Source: Siphonodentalium dalli
Lineage: Eukaryota; Mollusca; Scaphopoda; Gadilida; Siphonodentaliidae
Direction of reading: 5' to 3'
Assembly (NCBI GenBank): GCA_032622095.1
Contig: CP136062.1
Coordinates: 16,267,710 to 16,331,709, forward strand
DNA length: 64,000 nt
The position numbers were made by a program, and so were the translations under genes. The notes under the pieces were generated by a model. It saw only the letters and a program-made list of their open reading frames with translations. It searched no databases and was not told the DNA's origin. Each line of letters opens with the position of its first letter. The stretch's first letter is position 1. Below, one piece after another: positions 10,990-21,349 of this stretch.

Positions 10990-11320
10990 CATGTTTTATA
11001 ACGAATTTCGGAAATACTCGATGGCTCCAATCTAGAAGACACCACGAAGATCCATATGAAGTTTGCTGATTATTGGATGATGGATGTGGCCTGTAGGGTG
11101 TCCCAAAGGATTTAGTCAGGCAAAGAGTAAAATAAAAAATGGCTGCTGGCAACTATGATTTTCTACAAATTTCGTAAAAAAATGATGGCTCCCATCTAGA
11201 AGTTACCATGAAGATCCATAAAAAGTTTGGTGATGATCGGTGATGATCGGATGAGGGATGTGGTTTGTAGGGTGTGCCAAAGGATTTAGTCATGCAAAGA
11301 GTAAAATCCAAGATGAATAC
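10990..11320 (-). repeat. Dispersed repeat family C, two units, reverse orientation
   Basis: Two tandem monomers of about 165 bp. Read on the minus strand they contain TTTACTCTTTGCATGACTAA, CATCCGATCATCACCAAAC and CTAGATGGGAGC. The same monomer occurs in forward orientation at 25935-26265, 27110-27320, 31100-31650 and 56600-57250. Confidence 0.8.
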
Positions 11321-11508
11321 TGTTTATATCAGGAAAATGAGGACAATCATACCATTTGATAACATTATCCGAAAATATACCCCATAAATAGTCTGATTGC
11401 ATGCCCCTTTAAAACTCTCATCACGATCTTGTAGACAAAAGCCAAGGGCTGCCCCATGGAGACGTTTATCGTTTGAAAACTGGACGTTTCTAGTCGACAA
11501 CCAAACAT

Positions 11509-11684
11509 ACAGTAATGCTCTAAGTAATCGATTTCTTAACCACAGCAGAATTATGGGTAACTTTTCAAGATTTAGTTGGAAATATGGCTTGTTGCCATTC
11601 ATCGGAAAGCTCTCGACTAAATCCTGAAAAGTTACCCATAATTCTGCTGTCGTTATGGAGTCGATTAATTAGGGCATTACTGTA
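11509..11684. mobile_element. Hairpin MITE, family D
   Basis: A palindromic copy with ends ACAGTAATGC and GGGCATTACTGT, and arms with CAGCAGAATTATGGGTAAC. The central loop is shortened. Confidence 0.85.
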
Positions 11685-11785
11685 CCTGTATACCAGGCGG
11701 GAATTTGAGCGAAAACATCAATCACCGTTTTCAACATGTCCCGGCTGATGCCAGAGCTAAACATTAGCATAATATGCCTGAGTTT

Positions 11786-11880
11786 AGTGTGTATAACCCA
11801 TAGAGAGCCCCACATAGACTGGAGCAGATGACACTCTGCAGTGCATGCTTCCATCTGGGGGAGGCTCCCTGTGGGTTAAA
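11786..11880. repeat. Palindromic repeat family E
   Basis: An imperfect hairpin from TAACCCATAGAGAGCCCC to GGGAGGCTCCCTGTGGGTTA. A reverse-oriented relative lies at 23640-23740, and a piece lies inside the MITE at 5856-6279. Confidence 0.7.
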
Positions 11881-11932
11881 CAATAAATTTTATCAATGAG
11901 GTTTGAGATGGATGTCTTACATTAATGACCTA

Positions 11933-12115
11933 ACCTGAGTTTAATGTGCCTGTCATTTGCAGAATGAGGATCCCAGAGGGTGAATTTTGTGACGCTATCC
12001 TGCATTCACTCTCTGGGGACCTCATTCTACTTAGGCCTCATCTGCTATGGGAGACATAGACTCAAATGGTGAATATTGTGATGTACACCCATTGGAAACC
12101 TTGCTTATGCAATGT
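11933..12115. mobile_element. Palindromic hAT-type MITE, family B (truncated)
   Basis: The left end CCTGAGTTTAATGTGCC and one arm hairpin are present, followed by part of the long-form middle (GGTGAATATTGTGATGTACA). The right half is missing, and the sequence runs into another element. Confidence 0.7.
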
Positions 12116-12149
12116 GTCCAGGCTTCTCAAAGTACCGACGGTACCAGAC

Positions 12150-12671
12150 CAGGGATTTTTTTAGGTGTCATCAGGGTCCGGTATTCGGCCCCATTCCCAA
12201 TGGGAATTCCCAATTTTCAACCACCAAATTCCCAATTGCAGGCAGGTATATTACATGTAATACCGTCAGGTTTATTGAATAATTATCAATTTTTTCTGAC
12301 ACTCAGTCGATTGATAAACGGCTGAAAACCCGTAGTGAATCAGCAATATCGGGAGCCCACATCGTACATGTATAATGTACACACGGCATCATAACTATTA
12401 GCTTAAAATGCGAATTTCTTCCCCTCTACCAGTCAGCACATTTATGTAAGAGGGAGGATAACTCTAAATAAATTGCTGATTTATATAAAATGCTTGTACA
12501 GTCGCGTTATGCACCAAAAATTACGGTATTAGTACTATTTACTTGTGTATAACGGTGATTAATTGAATTTTTCTAAAACATTGAAAATTCCCAATTTTGG
12601 TCTGTAAAGCCACATTTTTCCCAATTCTAAGGGACCCGGACCCATTCCCAAAATAGGCAGAAAAATCCCTG
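12150..12671. mobile_element. hAT-like MITE with CAGGGATTTTT ends
   Basis: The ends CAGGGATTTTT and AAAAATCCCTG are perfect 11-bp inverted repeats. Further inverted similarity lies just inside (GGGTCCGG...ATTCCCAA). The interior repeats ATTCCCAATTTT. The end sequence is typical of hAT elements, but an 8-bp target duplication is not clean. The flanks share only CAGAC. It seems inserted in a second degenerate repeat marked by TACCGACGGTACC, also seen at about 14695. Confidence 0.65.
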
Positions 12672-12828
12672 CAGACCTATCGGTACCGGGATGGTTCCAC
12701 GTCTGGTACCGCGGTGCTGAGAGTCCCAATTGATAATATTGTGTGTGGCTGCTTGGATTTATACGAGTTATATCTACAATGTGGCAGGTACAAAATACAG
12801 GTTGATCTTACGGCTGGAAGTAGATAAC

Positions 12829-13082
12829 CAAGCCTTGAAATAGGGTGTCTGTCATTTGCAGAATGAGGTCCCCAGAGGGTGAATTTAGTGATGCTACCCC
12901 GCATAGCGGGCTAGCATCACCAAATTCACCCTCTGGGGACCTCATTCTGCTTACACCTCAACGGAATGAGGTTCGCAGAGGGTGAATTTGGTGATGCTAG
13001 CCTGCTATGTGGGGTAGCATCACTAAATTCACCCTCTGGGGACCTCATTCTGCAAATGACAGACACCCTATTTCAAGGCTTG
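12829..13082. mobile_element. Complete hAT-type MITE, family B short form, with target duplication
   Basis: The ends CAAGCCTTGAAATAGGGTG and its complement bound two back-to-back hairpins. The element is flanked by the perfect 8-bp direct repeat TAGATAAC (12821-12828 and 13083-13090). An 8-bp duplication places the family in the hAT superfamily. This copy defines the boundaries used for the other family B entries. Confidence 0.9.
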
Positions 13083-13090
13083 TAGATAAC

Positions 13091-14735
13091 AATGTGGATT
13101 TAGATGAATTTAAAAATGAATTTTGCCAATCGATTGACCAATCATTTGTTTTCAATAAAAAACAAAACACTTCAAAACAAGCATTTCAAGCAAATATATA
13201 TATAACACCATGCAAATTGCAGATGACAAATGGTCATTTGAATAATTAGTGTTAGGTTCCATCTTACAAAGAAACATCAGTAACTGAACGCTTTGTGTTT
13301 GGAGAGGTAAACTGTAAAGCCGATGAGTCAATGATACATGCGTACAATCAGCGTGACTTGAATTAAGGTGACTGTAAAACATATTGTGATCAAATGGGTG
13401 TAAATGACATAGTCATAAATGCAATTGATTTTATATCCAAATTGGTAACAGGCAATGGTAACAGTTTTTGCGCTCAGTCTACCGTCTAATAGCATTACTG
13501 TCTGCCAGTAACATTAGGGTTAAAAGCGGTCATGCGGTTGCAGAAACGGTAGTACGTTCGCATATATGTGGCCTTTGAGAACATAACCAAATATAATTTC
13601 CAGGTATCAACATAGTCTCTGCCACAGTATATGAAGTTTTGGTTCATTTTATAATTTATTGAAGATAGTCAATGGTACGCCTTTGTGTTTTGATAAATTC
13701 CGTTCATAATACAGGTATACCACCATGCATTCGTGTGATAAAAGCAAAATATTTGTGTTTCATTGTGTTGGCAAATATGTATGAATATGAATGAAGGGAA
13801 GACGGTTGGCGGGTTGGTAAGATTTTCTGCTTTGGTATTTTTACAAAGGGGTTGGATAAGCTTCCTCAGCGATCAAATATAATTAATGATGAACAGTTTA
13901 TATTCACGAACACGGGTTCAATCAACTTCACTGACTATTCAAATAGTGACTGTGGAATCTGATTTAAATAAATAAAAATTTAAAATACAATGATATAATG
14001 CTGAAGCCTGTCTGTATTGACCAATCATTTAACTTATTTCGACTTAAAAGAAAAAAACCCACAAAACAATCATTCCAATTGAGCCTCAAGGATATGTCCA
14101 TGTGCATGTCAGTTGCAGATTGATCGTTTCGTGTCTTTGAAGTATAGAAATATACATGGTATACCCCCTCAACATTGATTCAGCTGCAGATACTGTACGT
14201 GACGTCAGTCGGGGCCACGTGCATCGTGACTTGTTGCTCAGTCAGCGATTGGTCATTTGTAATTGTCTTTTATGTTTAGGTTACAGTATGTGTATGTTTC
14301 TATACTCATAGAAGTGTCGCTAATTAGTCACTTTGGGTTGAGGCTACCGTGGCACCCGATGATATACTCAGACGATGTGTGTAACTTAAACTATCCAACT
14401 TCGCAACAAAATAAGTACTCTTTGCGACTACCGATAGATCGTATTGCCTTCCGTTTTGGTCGGGGAAAGTTGCAAATTGTGTTTGCTGCTATGCGAATAT
14501 TGTCACCATATGTATACAAGCACCAGTTGTTTAGCAATAACAAACTGGTTCAAATTTGGTTTGTTAACTCTGCAATTATCATCTAAATCAAGTTACCCAT
14601 CTCTTATACAAACGTATATAGACTACTAATTTGAGTACTGCCTAGTACTCTGTATCGCGGTACTGAACACTCAGTACTGATACCGTGAAAATTGTCCAAG
14701 TACCGACGGTACCATTGAGAAGCCTGTGAACGTGT
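13091..14735 (+). other. Intron 3 sequence, nothing recognised
   Basis: About 1.6 kb of AT-rich sequence without a supported gene. Near 14640-14715 a short piece with GGTACTGAACACTCAGTACT and TACCGACGGTACC resembles the repeat flanking 12150-12671. The short reading frames have no recognisable domain. Confidence 0.4.
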
Positions 14736-14739
14736 TGTA

Positions 14740-15146
14740 TAGCCTGTCTGTCATTTGCAGAATGAGGTCCTCAGAGGGTGAATTTAGTGATGCTATCCCA
14801 CATAGCAGGCTAGCATCACTAAATTCACCCTCTGGAGACATTCTGCTTAGGCCTCATCTTCTCTGGAAAGAAACTTCTTCAAATATATTCTATTTCTTTT
14901 TTAATTTATTTTCTCTATATCCCCAAATTGGCAAAAGACACATTGCAGAATCGAGGTTCCCAATCGGTGTACATCACAATATTCACCATTTGGGAACTGC
15001 AATCTGAGTCTATGTCTTCCATAGCAGATGAAACCTTGCAGAATGAGGTTTCCAGAGGGTTAATTTTGACGATGCTAGCTATGTGGGATAGAGTCACTAA
15101 ATTCACCCTCTGGGGACCTCATTCTGCAAATGACAGACACGCTTTA
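14740..15146. mobile_element. Palindromic hAT-type MITE, family B (long form)
   Basis: Two outer hairpins (GAATGAGGTCCTCAGAGGG... and its complement) flank the long-form middle. The middle contains TATATCCCCAAATTGGC, CAATATTCACCATTTGGGA and TCTATGTCTTCCATAGCAG. The right end is TGCAAATGACAGACAC. Confidence 0.8.
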
Positions 15147-15678
15147 TGTTCTAACTCGCTTCGCTTGAACGAACATAAATGATTTAAAGAATAACAACGA
15201 CTAATGAGATTATATGATGTTTATTAGGTGAAACTCAGGTCTGCCGAAAGCCGGCCCGAAATAATGGTCATGAAATATAACAATGACATTACCAAATACC
15301 CTGCAACATTCTCAACCATGGTCGCAATTATCAACTATTTTAAGGATTGAAAGTTAGATGAGAAACGAGACATCTCTGACCGAATAGAGCTGTCATTTCA
15401 TGGGTGGGAGGGGAGGTGCTTTAACCTGAGCGTCGAATGGCAAGACTATGCGATCTTGGCCATGCATGTGGATTCGGGTGGGTGATTAGATCCGTGAATC
15501 ATGCGATGAATAGATTCTGATCTGATACTCGCTGTACGATGATTGATCTGACCTGATCTAGCTGACCGACGGAGCGTACTTCTAAAAACCCATAGTCTCA
15601 ATCACAATCGTAGTTGCACTTCATTAAATAAATATAATCAGGCTTGATGTTCAACCATTGATGTTATTGTTATTTTAG
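15147..15678 (+). other. Intron 3 sequence, nothing recognised
   Basis: Unique-looking intron sequence leading to the exon 4 acceptor TTATTGTTATTTTAG. Confidence 0.4.
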
Positions 15679-15777
15679 GGCCCTCTGGAGCAGACAGTCG
15701 GTCAGTTCTGGGAGATGATATGGGAACAGAAATGTCGCGCAGTCATCATGCTAAACAGAGTCATGGAGAAGGGAACA
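15679..15777 (+). CDS. PTPN1: PTPN1/2-like tyrosine phosphatase, exon 4
   Basis: The 99-nt exon, phase 0 at both ends, encodes [18 protein letters not shown], then [15 protein letters not shown]. This matches [32 protein letters not shown] in human PTP1B, a core strand-helix unit of the PTP fold. The donor is ACA|GTAAGT, a strong 5' splice site, and it is followed by six tandem copies of the exon end with the same donor. The Gln at the previous exon end followed by GPL preserves the Q-G-P-L order of the family. Confidence 0.95.
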
Positions 15778-16104
15778 GTAAGTAAATGTCGCGCAGTCAT
15801 CATGCTAAACAGAGTCATGGAGAAGGGAACAGTAAGTAAATGTCGCGCAGTCATCATGCTAAACAAAGTTATGGAGAAGGGAACAGTAAGTAAATGTCGC
15901 GCAGTCATCATGCTAAACAGAGTCATGGAGAAGGGAACAGTAAGTAAATGTCGCGCAGTCATCATGCTAAACAAAGTTATGGAGAAGGGAACAGTAAGTA
16001 AATGTCGCGCAGTCATCATGCTAAACAGAGTTATGGAGAAGGGAACAGTAAGTAAATGTCGCGCAGTCATCATGCTAAACAGAGTTATGGAGAAGGGAAC
16101 AGTA
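15778..16104 (+). repeat. Six extra copies of the exon 4 end and donor (54-bp unit)
   Basis: The last 45 or so nt of exon 4 plus GTAAGTAA recur six more times at an exact 54-bp period (TGTCGCGCAGTCATCATGC at 15733, 15787, 15841, 15895, 15949, 16003 and 16057). This gives seven donors in all. In the exon frame the unit is 18 codons ([18 protein letters not shown]) with no stop, so use of any downstream donor would insert one to six extra 18-residue blocks in frame. The last copy reads GTAAGACA. Point differences (AGAGTC, AAAGTT, AGAGTT) alternate between copies. Confidence 0.97.
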
Positions 16105-16329
16105 AGACAAACTCTCTTCTTTAAACCTTTCTTTACTAAATGGATTCTCCCATTCAGTTATGAAAGTACACATTGGAATAATCTATTATTCATATGGAGG
16201 GGTGTTCGGGTAGGGACCTGCGAATATTCAAGATTCGATTCGATGTCGACAACCGTCGGACAACGGGCACCCGATTCGAGATCAACACCAAATCAGTCCG
16301 CTAATTCAGATATTTTTCAGTGTTACTTT

Positions 16330-16567
16330 TGTTAACTTGGAAGTGAAAGAGTTACGTCGTAATTGTGTTTTAGTGAGTGACTTCCCTTGGACTTCCGGAG
16401 GAAAGCGAAAGTGACCTGTGCGCGTGCGCGGAAGAAGTTTTAGTGTGTAAGAAGTAATGAGCGAGTGAGGATATAATTGAACTGAACTAATAGATGATTC
16501 GGGCTAGCTAGCGGGACAAGCGTGGTGTTGAAGCGACAGTCAATAGGTAAGCTCTGCTACGTTTTCA
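16330..16567 (+). repeat. 5' LTR of the copia element
   Basis: 238 bp, starting TGTTAACTTGG and ending CTGCTACGTTTTCA. It differs from the 3' LTR at two positions (GGAAGTG versus GGCAGTG, and GCGCGTGCG versus GCGTGTGCG). Confidence 0.97.
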
Positions 16568-16579
16568 TGGTAGCAGAGC
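16568..16579 (+). other. Primer binding site, initiator tRNA-Met type
   Basis: TGGTAGCAGAGC directly follows the 5' LTR. It is complementary to the 3' end (GCTCTGCTACCA) of animal initiator tRNA-Met, the usual primer for minus-strand synthesis in copia elements. Confidence 0.85.
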
Positions 16580-16642
16580 GAGGTTAATCGCGTGATTCTT
16601 GAGCGGAACTGTTCGGACTTTGGTGATTGAATTTTGGCGGTG

Positions 16643-16663
16643 AAAAAAAAAAAAAAAAAAAAA
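16643..16663 (+). repeat. Poly-A run abutting the Gag-Pol start codon
   Basis: 21 A residues immediately precede the ATG. This would form an A-rich leader just before the start codon, and its length is likely to vary between copies. Confidence 0.9.
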
Positions 16664-19600
16664 ATGGCGAACTCTGGCAACTACAAAACTCCCCCGGGAT
16701 TTTCTGAATCAAAACCGTACACAAGGTGGGTTGATGAGTTGAAAATATGGCAAACTGTGACTGAGTTGGCAATAGAAAAACAAGCGCCAGCTATTGCACT
16801 TTCTCTGTCTGAATCCGGTGGAATTCGTGACAAAGTATTTAGCGAACTTGGTGTGGAAGATTTAAGTGGAAAGGAAGGTGTTGACAAGTTATTGAAGTTT
16901 ATGGATGGCATCTATAAAAAGGATGATCTTTCTGCTGCTTATGAAGTCTACACAGATTTTGATAGATATAATAAGCGTCAAGAAGACATGGAGCATTTCA
17001 TCATGGAATTTGAAAAACTTTACAATAAAACAAAGAAATTTAAAATGACATTGCCTCAATCCGTATTGGCATTTAAATTACTAGATGGATCTGGTTTACA
17101 ACACAAAGACCGGCAGTTAGTGTTAACAGGGGTGAATTACAAAGAACCAGATACATTATTTAGCCAAATGTGTGTTGCACTTAAAAAATTCTTTGGAAGA
17201 CAATCAATGACGCATCATGATTATGGTAGTGGTTCATCGCAAACAATAACTCAGCATCCCAATGTTAAAGTGGAACCACAGGAAACGTATGTGTCGTACA
17301 ATCGAGGTGGACCGATGTATGGTGACAGGAACCGATATCAGACTCGGAGACCTTTCGGCAGAGGAAGGAATGATAGATTTCAGAGAAATCAAAGTGAAAG
17401 AACACCTAAAAGGACTACAAATCCCATATCAAGGGACGGAACTCCAATGAAATGCAAGATATGTGAGTCTATATTTCACTTCGCCAGATTTTGTCCAGAT
17501 TCTTATGAAAATATGAATAGTCGTACAAGTGTCTACTACACAAATGATTACAATGATGATGCACAAGCAGTTCTATTCACTGGGAATAAAAAAGAAAACA
17601 TGGAAGTTTTAGTTAATGAATCTTTCAATTCCGCTGTATTGGACAGTGCTTGTAGCTCTACCGTAGCTGGTGTTCTTTGGATGGAAAGCTACCTCGAAAC
17701 TTTGAACGATTTTGATCGTAATCGAGTGAAAAGGAAGCCCAGTGACACAATTTTCCGCTTCGGTGGAGGGACCAAACTCGCTTCAAAAGAGAAGGTGACA
17801 TTTCCTTGTGAATTAGCTGGAGTTGATTGTTTGATTACTACAGATGTGGTTGCCAGCGACATTCCGCTTCTCCTTGGTAAACCTTCAATGAAAAGAGCAA
17901 AGATTGTGTTAGATCTAGAAAATGATAGAGCGACCATATTCGGTAAGACTGTCGATCTTCAGTGTACATCCTCCGGTCATTACTGCATTCCGCTGGTGAA
18001 ATCGCATGTTGACATTCGAGACACATGTATTTATGAAACGACTGCTTGTGGTAATGAAAAGACGACCAAGGAAAAATTTGTGATTGTGAACAAGCTCCAT
18101 AAGCAATTTGCTCACCCAACGTCAGACAGGTTAAAAACACTTCTCAAAGATGCTGGAGTAAATGACAATGAATATTTAAAGGCAGTGGATGACATAACTT
18201 CAAAATGTGATGTTTGTATCAGGCACAAGAAAACTCCGTGTAGACCTGTTGTTTGTATGCCATTGGCAAAAGAATTCAACGAGGTTGTGGCATTAGATTT
18301 GAAGATTTGGAAACCAAACATTTATTTTTTACATTTGATTGATATGGCGACCCGATTTTCACTCGCTTCTGTGATTAACAGTAAACAACCAGAAATTATC
18401 ATTGATCAAATTATGAAAATGTGGATAGGTGGAGGATTTGGCGCACCAAAGAAATTTCTTGCTGATAATGGTGGTGAGCTATCCAATTCCAAGTTTAGAG
18501 ACATGGCACAGAATCTAAATGTAGAAGTTATGAATACATCTGCACGAAGTCCGTGGCAAAATGGTTTATGTGAACGGAATCATGCCATAGTAGATGATAA
18601 TGTCACGAAAATTCTTGCTGATGATCCCAAAATGGATTTGGAGACCGCTTTGTTGTGGGCTGTTAATGCCAAAAACTCATTGCAGATGGTATATGGATAC
18701 AGTCCCTACCAATTAGTATTTGGATGTAATCCTAATCTTCCGTCAATACTTCATGATAAACCACCTGCACTTGAAGGTACCGCCAAGAGTGAACTTTTTG
18801 CGAAGCATATTAGTGCTCTTCATGCTTCTAGACAAGCCTTCACTAAATCGGAATCGTCTGAGAAAATCAGACGTGCTTTACGGCATCAAATTCGACCGTC
18901 GGGAGAAATTTTCAACTGTGGTGATAAAATATATTTCAAAACTGATAAATGTAACGAATGGCTGGGGCCAGGAAAAGTATTTGGACAAGATGGGAAGATA
19001 GTGTTCGTGCGGCATGGGAGCTTATACATTCGTGTACCTACATGCAGAATTGTAAAGGTAGGAAGAGAATTCTGTTCTGAGAAATCTGATGAAATGGACA
19101 TCGTCACACAGGATGTGCCTAAATTGACACATCAGGATGGAGTTCAAGTTGATACAAATATTAGCTGTTCTTCTGATGAAGAGGAATGTCAAGCAGATGA
19201 GCAAAATATATCAAGTGACAACAACCAGGATACAGACAGGATAAATGATGATAAAGTTCCTAAAGTTAAGAACAATATTTCATATAAACTTGCTGATGCA
19301 TCAGATTGGATCAAAGGACTTGTCGTTAGTAGAGGTGGCAAAGTATCCGGAAAATATAAGAACTGGTTCAATGTGCAGAATGATGGTGATTCTGGGGTTA
19401 CGGCCATTGATTTTGAAAATGATGTTCAAGAATGGAAATACGATGTGGACTATGACTCTGATGATCATGCTCAATGTGAAAATGTTAACATTATAAGTGA
19501 CAAAGATGTACACAATGATGAACTAAAAGAGGCAAAGAGGAAGGAAATCGACAACTGGAATAGATTCAATGTTTTTGAAGAAGTAGAGGATAATGGTCAG

Positions 19601-20998
19601 CAATTCATTTCAACAAGATGGGTATTAACTGACAAAACAAAAGATGGAAAGAAAGTGATTAAAGCTAGGTTAGTGGCACGCGGTTTCGAAGATGATGACA
19701 AACATCGTACTGATTCTCCGACAATAGGTAAGGAGACATTGAAGATATTTCTTGCCGTATCGTCTACATTTGGATGGATGTGTAACGTCATTGACATTAA
19801 AGCTGCGTTTCTTCAGGGCAACAAGTTATGTAGAGAAGTGTATCTTAAACCACCTGACGGTTATTCAAATACTGGAAAGCTGTGGAAATTAAATAAATGC
19901 GTTTACGGTCTAAATGATGCGTCCCGTAATTGGTATTTACGTGTATGTGGAGTAATGGACAAAATGAACTGTAAGCAATCTAGAAATGACCCAAGCCTTT
20001 TCTACAAGTTCCATGATGGTAAACTTCAAGGCATGTTTCTCATCCACGTCGATGATTTCATATGGACAGGTGAAGAGAGCTTTGCTGTAAATGTAATTTT
20101 GCCAATTAAAGACATATTTCAATTTGGCAAACAGGAAAGTCACAAATTCAAATACATTGGACTGGATATTAATCACGACAATGATGCAATCATGTTGAAT
20201 CAAATTCAGTACATTGAGTCAATTTCAGCCATTACTATTAGTGAAAGTCGTTTGGCAAAGAAATCTGATCCGTTAAATGATCATGAGATATTCTTGTTGA
20301 GGAGCTCAATTGGACAAATCAACTGGATTGTAAATCTATCGAGGCCAGATGCCGCTTTTGATGCTCTTGATCTTAGTACTTCCATCAAAGATCCGACTGT
20401 GGAACATATTCAGCGGGCTAACAAATTGATTAAGAAGTTAAAACTTGATCAACTGAACATTAAATTTCCAAAATTGAGCAGCATTGATGATCTTCGACTG
20501 CAGCTTTACTGTGATGCATCATTCGCCAATCTTTCTGATGGGTATTCTAGTGCTGAAGGATATATTGTGTTATTGTCAGACAAAATTGGATCCAGTTGTC
20601 CACTAAGCTGGAGATCAAATAAAATTCGGAGAATCGTGAAAAGCACCTTAGCCGCTGAAACATTAGCTATGGTTGACGGGTTGGATACCGCATTCTATCT
20701 TGGTTGTATTCTCAGTGAAATTCTCTATGATATGACCGGACAAAATGTAATTCCCATTGATGTGTATACTGACAATAGATCATTATTGGAAAATATTCAA
20801 TCAACAAAGATGACATCAGAAAAGAGGTTGAGGATTGACGTGTCCAGTATCAAACAGATGATAGAGAACAATGAAATATCAAAAGTTCAGTGGGTTGAAA
20901 GTAGCCATCAATTAGCAGATGCTTTAACAAAGAGAGGAGCTTCACCTAGAGATCTGTTCGTGACTCTTGGAGATGGAAAGATTCATTCACATGTATAA
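16664..20998 (+). CDS. Copia Gag-Pol polyprotein, intact
   Basis: A single 1444-residue frame carries all functions needed for retrotransposition. An N-terminal Gag region is followed by a CX2CX4HX4C zinc knuckle near residue 264. An aspartic protease follows, with DSA in place of the common DSG/DTG near 327. Next come the HKQFAH...CDVC zinc-binding pre-integrase region near 479 and a DD35E integrase (about D545, D601 in DNGGE, E637). The reverse transcriptase has an HVDD active site near 1130. RNase H has YCDAS near 1284 and TDNRS near 1370. I chose the ATG at 16664 (MANSGNYKTPPGF). An upstream TTG would extend the frame through a lysine run encoded by the poly-A tract and is less likely. 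No stop or frameshift is present. Gag and Pol share one frame, so expression of excess Gag would need another mechanism. Confidence 0.96.
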   Translation: MANSGNYKTPPGFSESKPYTRWVDELKIWQTVTELAIEKQAPAIALSLSESGGIRDKVFSELGVEDLSGKEGVDKLLKFMDGIYKKDDLSAAYEVYTDFDRYNKRQEDMEHFIMEFEKLYNKTKKFKMTLPQSVLAFKLLDGSGLQHKDRQLVLTGVNYKEPDTLFSQMCVALKKFFGRQSMTHHDYGSGSSQTITQHPNVKVEPQETYVSYNRGGPMYGDRNRYQTRRPFGRGRNDRFQRNQSERTPKRTTNPISRDGTPMKCKICESIFHFARFCPDSYENMNSRTSVYYTNDYNDDAQAVLFTGNKKENMEVLVNESFNSAVLDSACSSTVAGVLWMESYLETLNDFDRNRVKRKPSDTIFRFGGGTKLASKEKVTFPCELAGVDCLITTDVVASDIPLLLGKPSMKRAKIVLDLENDRATIFGKTVDLQCTSSGHYCIPLVKSHVDIRDTCIYETTACGNEKTTKEKFVIVNKLHKQFAHPTSDRLKTLLKDAGVNDNEYLKAVDDITSKCDVCIRHKKTPCRPVVCMPLAKEFNEVVALDLKIWKPNIYFLHLIDMATRFSLASVINSKQPEIIIDQIMKMWIGGGFGAPKKFLADNGGELSNSKFRDMAQNLNVEVMNTSARSPWQNGLCERNHAIVDDNVTKILADDPKMDLETALLWAVNAKNSLQMVYGYSPYQLVFGCNPNLPSILHDKPPALEGTAKSELFAKHISALHASRQAFTKSESSEKIRRALRHQIRPSGEIFNCGDKIYFKTDKCNEWLGPGKVFGQDGKIVFVRHGSLYIRVPTCRIVKVGREFCSEKSDEMDIVTQDVPKLTHQDGVQVDTNISCSSDEEECQADEQNISSDNNQDTDRINDDKVPKVKNNISYKLADASDWIKGLVVSRGGKVSGKYKNWFNVQNDGDSGVTAIDFENDVQEWKYDVDYDSDDHAQCENVNIISDKDVHNDELKEAKRKEIDNWNRFNVFEEVEDNGQQFISTRWVLTDKTKDGKKVIKARLVARGFEDDDKHRTDSPTIGKETLKIFLAVSSTFGWMCNVIDIKAAFLQGNKLCREVYLKPPDGYSNTGKLWKLNKCVYGLNDASRNWYLRVCGVMDKMNCKQSRNDPSLFYKFHDGKLQGMFLIHVDDFIWTGEESFAVNVILPIKDIFQFGKQESHKFKYIGLDINHDNDAIMLNQIQYIESISAITISESRLAKKSDPLNDHEIFLLRSSIGQINWIVNLSRPDAAFDALDLSTSIKDPTVEHIQRANKLIKKLKLDQLNIKFPKLSSIDDLRLQLYCDASFANLSDGYSSAEGYIVLLSDKIGSSCPLSWRSNKIRRIVKSTLAAETLAMVDGLDTAFYLGCILSEILYDMTGQNVIPIDVYTDNRSLLENIQSTKMTSEKRLRIDVSSIKQMIENNEISKVQWVESSHQLADALTKRGASPRDLFVTLGDGKIHSHV

Positions 20999-21089
20999 AT
21001 TGACTTACATTTGGAGTTTAGTGTTTCTGGGACGTTCGTATAAATAGTGTAAATTCGTTAAGAAGAAAACCAAACAAAAAACAATTTAT

Positions 21090-21111
21090 AAAAAAGAGAG
21101 AAAGATGAATG
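21090..21111 (+). other. Polypurine tract of the copia element
   Basis: AAAAAAGAGAGAAAGATGAA lies immediately upstream of the 3' LTR. It fits the primer site for plus-strand synthesis, although the last bases before the LTR include a T. Confidence 0.7.
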
Positions 21112-21349
21112 TGTTAACTTGGCAGTGAAAGAGTTACGTCGTAATTGTGTTTTAGTGAGTGACTTCCCTTGGACTTCCGGAGGAAAGCGAAAGTGACCTG
21201 TGCGTGTGCGCGGAAGAAGTTTTAGTGTGTAAGAAGTAATGAGCGAGTGAGGATATAATTGAACTGAACTAATAGATGATTCGGGCTAGCTAGCGGGACA
21301 AGCGTGGTGTTGAAGCGACAGTCAATAGGTAAGCTCTGCTACGTTTTCA
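21112..21349 (+). repeat. 3' LTR of the copia element
   Basis: 238 bp, identical to the 5' LTR apart from two substitutions. It is followed by the ACTTT target duplication. Confidence 0.97.

Larger units (their letters stand above)
16330..21349 (+). mobile_element. Complete Ty1/copia LTR retrotransposon
   Basis: A 5020-bp element with identical-length 238-bp LTRs, TG...CA ends, and a perfect 5-bp target duplication ACTTT (16325-16329 and 21350-21354). It has a primer binding site, a single intact Gag-Pol frame and a polypurine tract. The LTRs differ at two positions, so insertion was recent. It lies in sense orientation in the intron between exons 4 and 5 of the phosphatase gene and inside an older hAT-like MITE. 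The domain order protease-integrase-RT-RNase H is diagnostic of copia rather than gypsy elements. Confidence 0.97.

Noticed and set aside
12150-12671. A clean 8-bp target duplication for the CAGGGATTTTT element
   Set aside because: The flanks share only CAGAC in offset positions, so I did not claim a duplication.
13091-14735. Short plus-strand frames at 14263-14629 as a possible gene
   Set aside because: Overlapping frames without domain, homology or splice context; typical chance frames in intron sequence.
16634-16663. An upstream TTG start for the copia polyprotein
   Set aside because: It would require translation of the 21-nt A run as lysines. The ATG at 16664 follows the leader and starts a normal Gag N-terminus.
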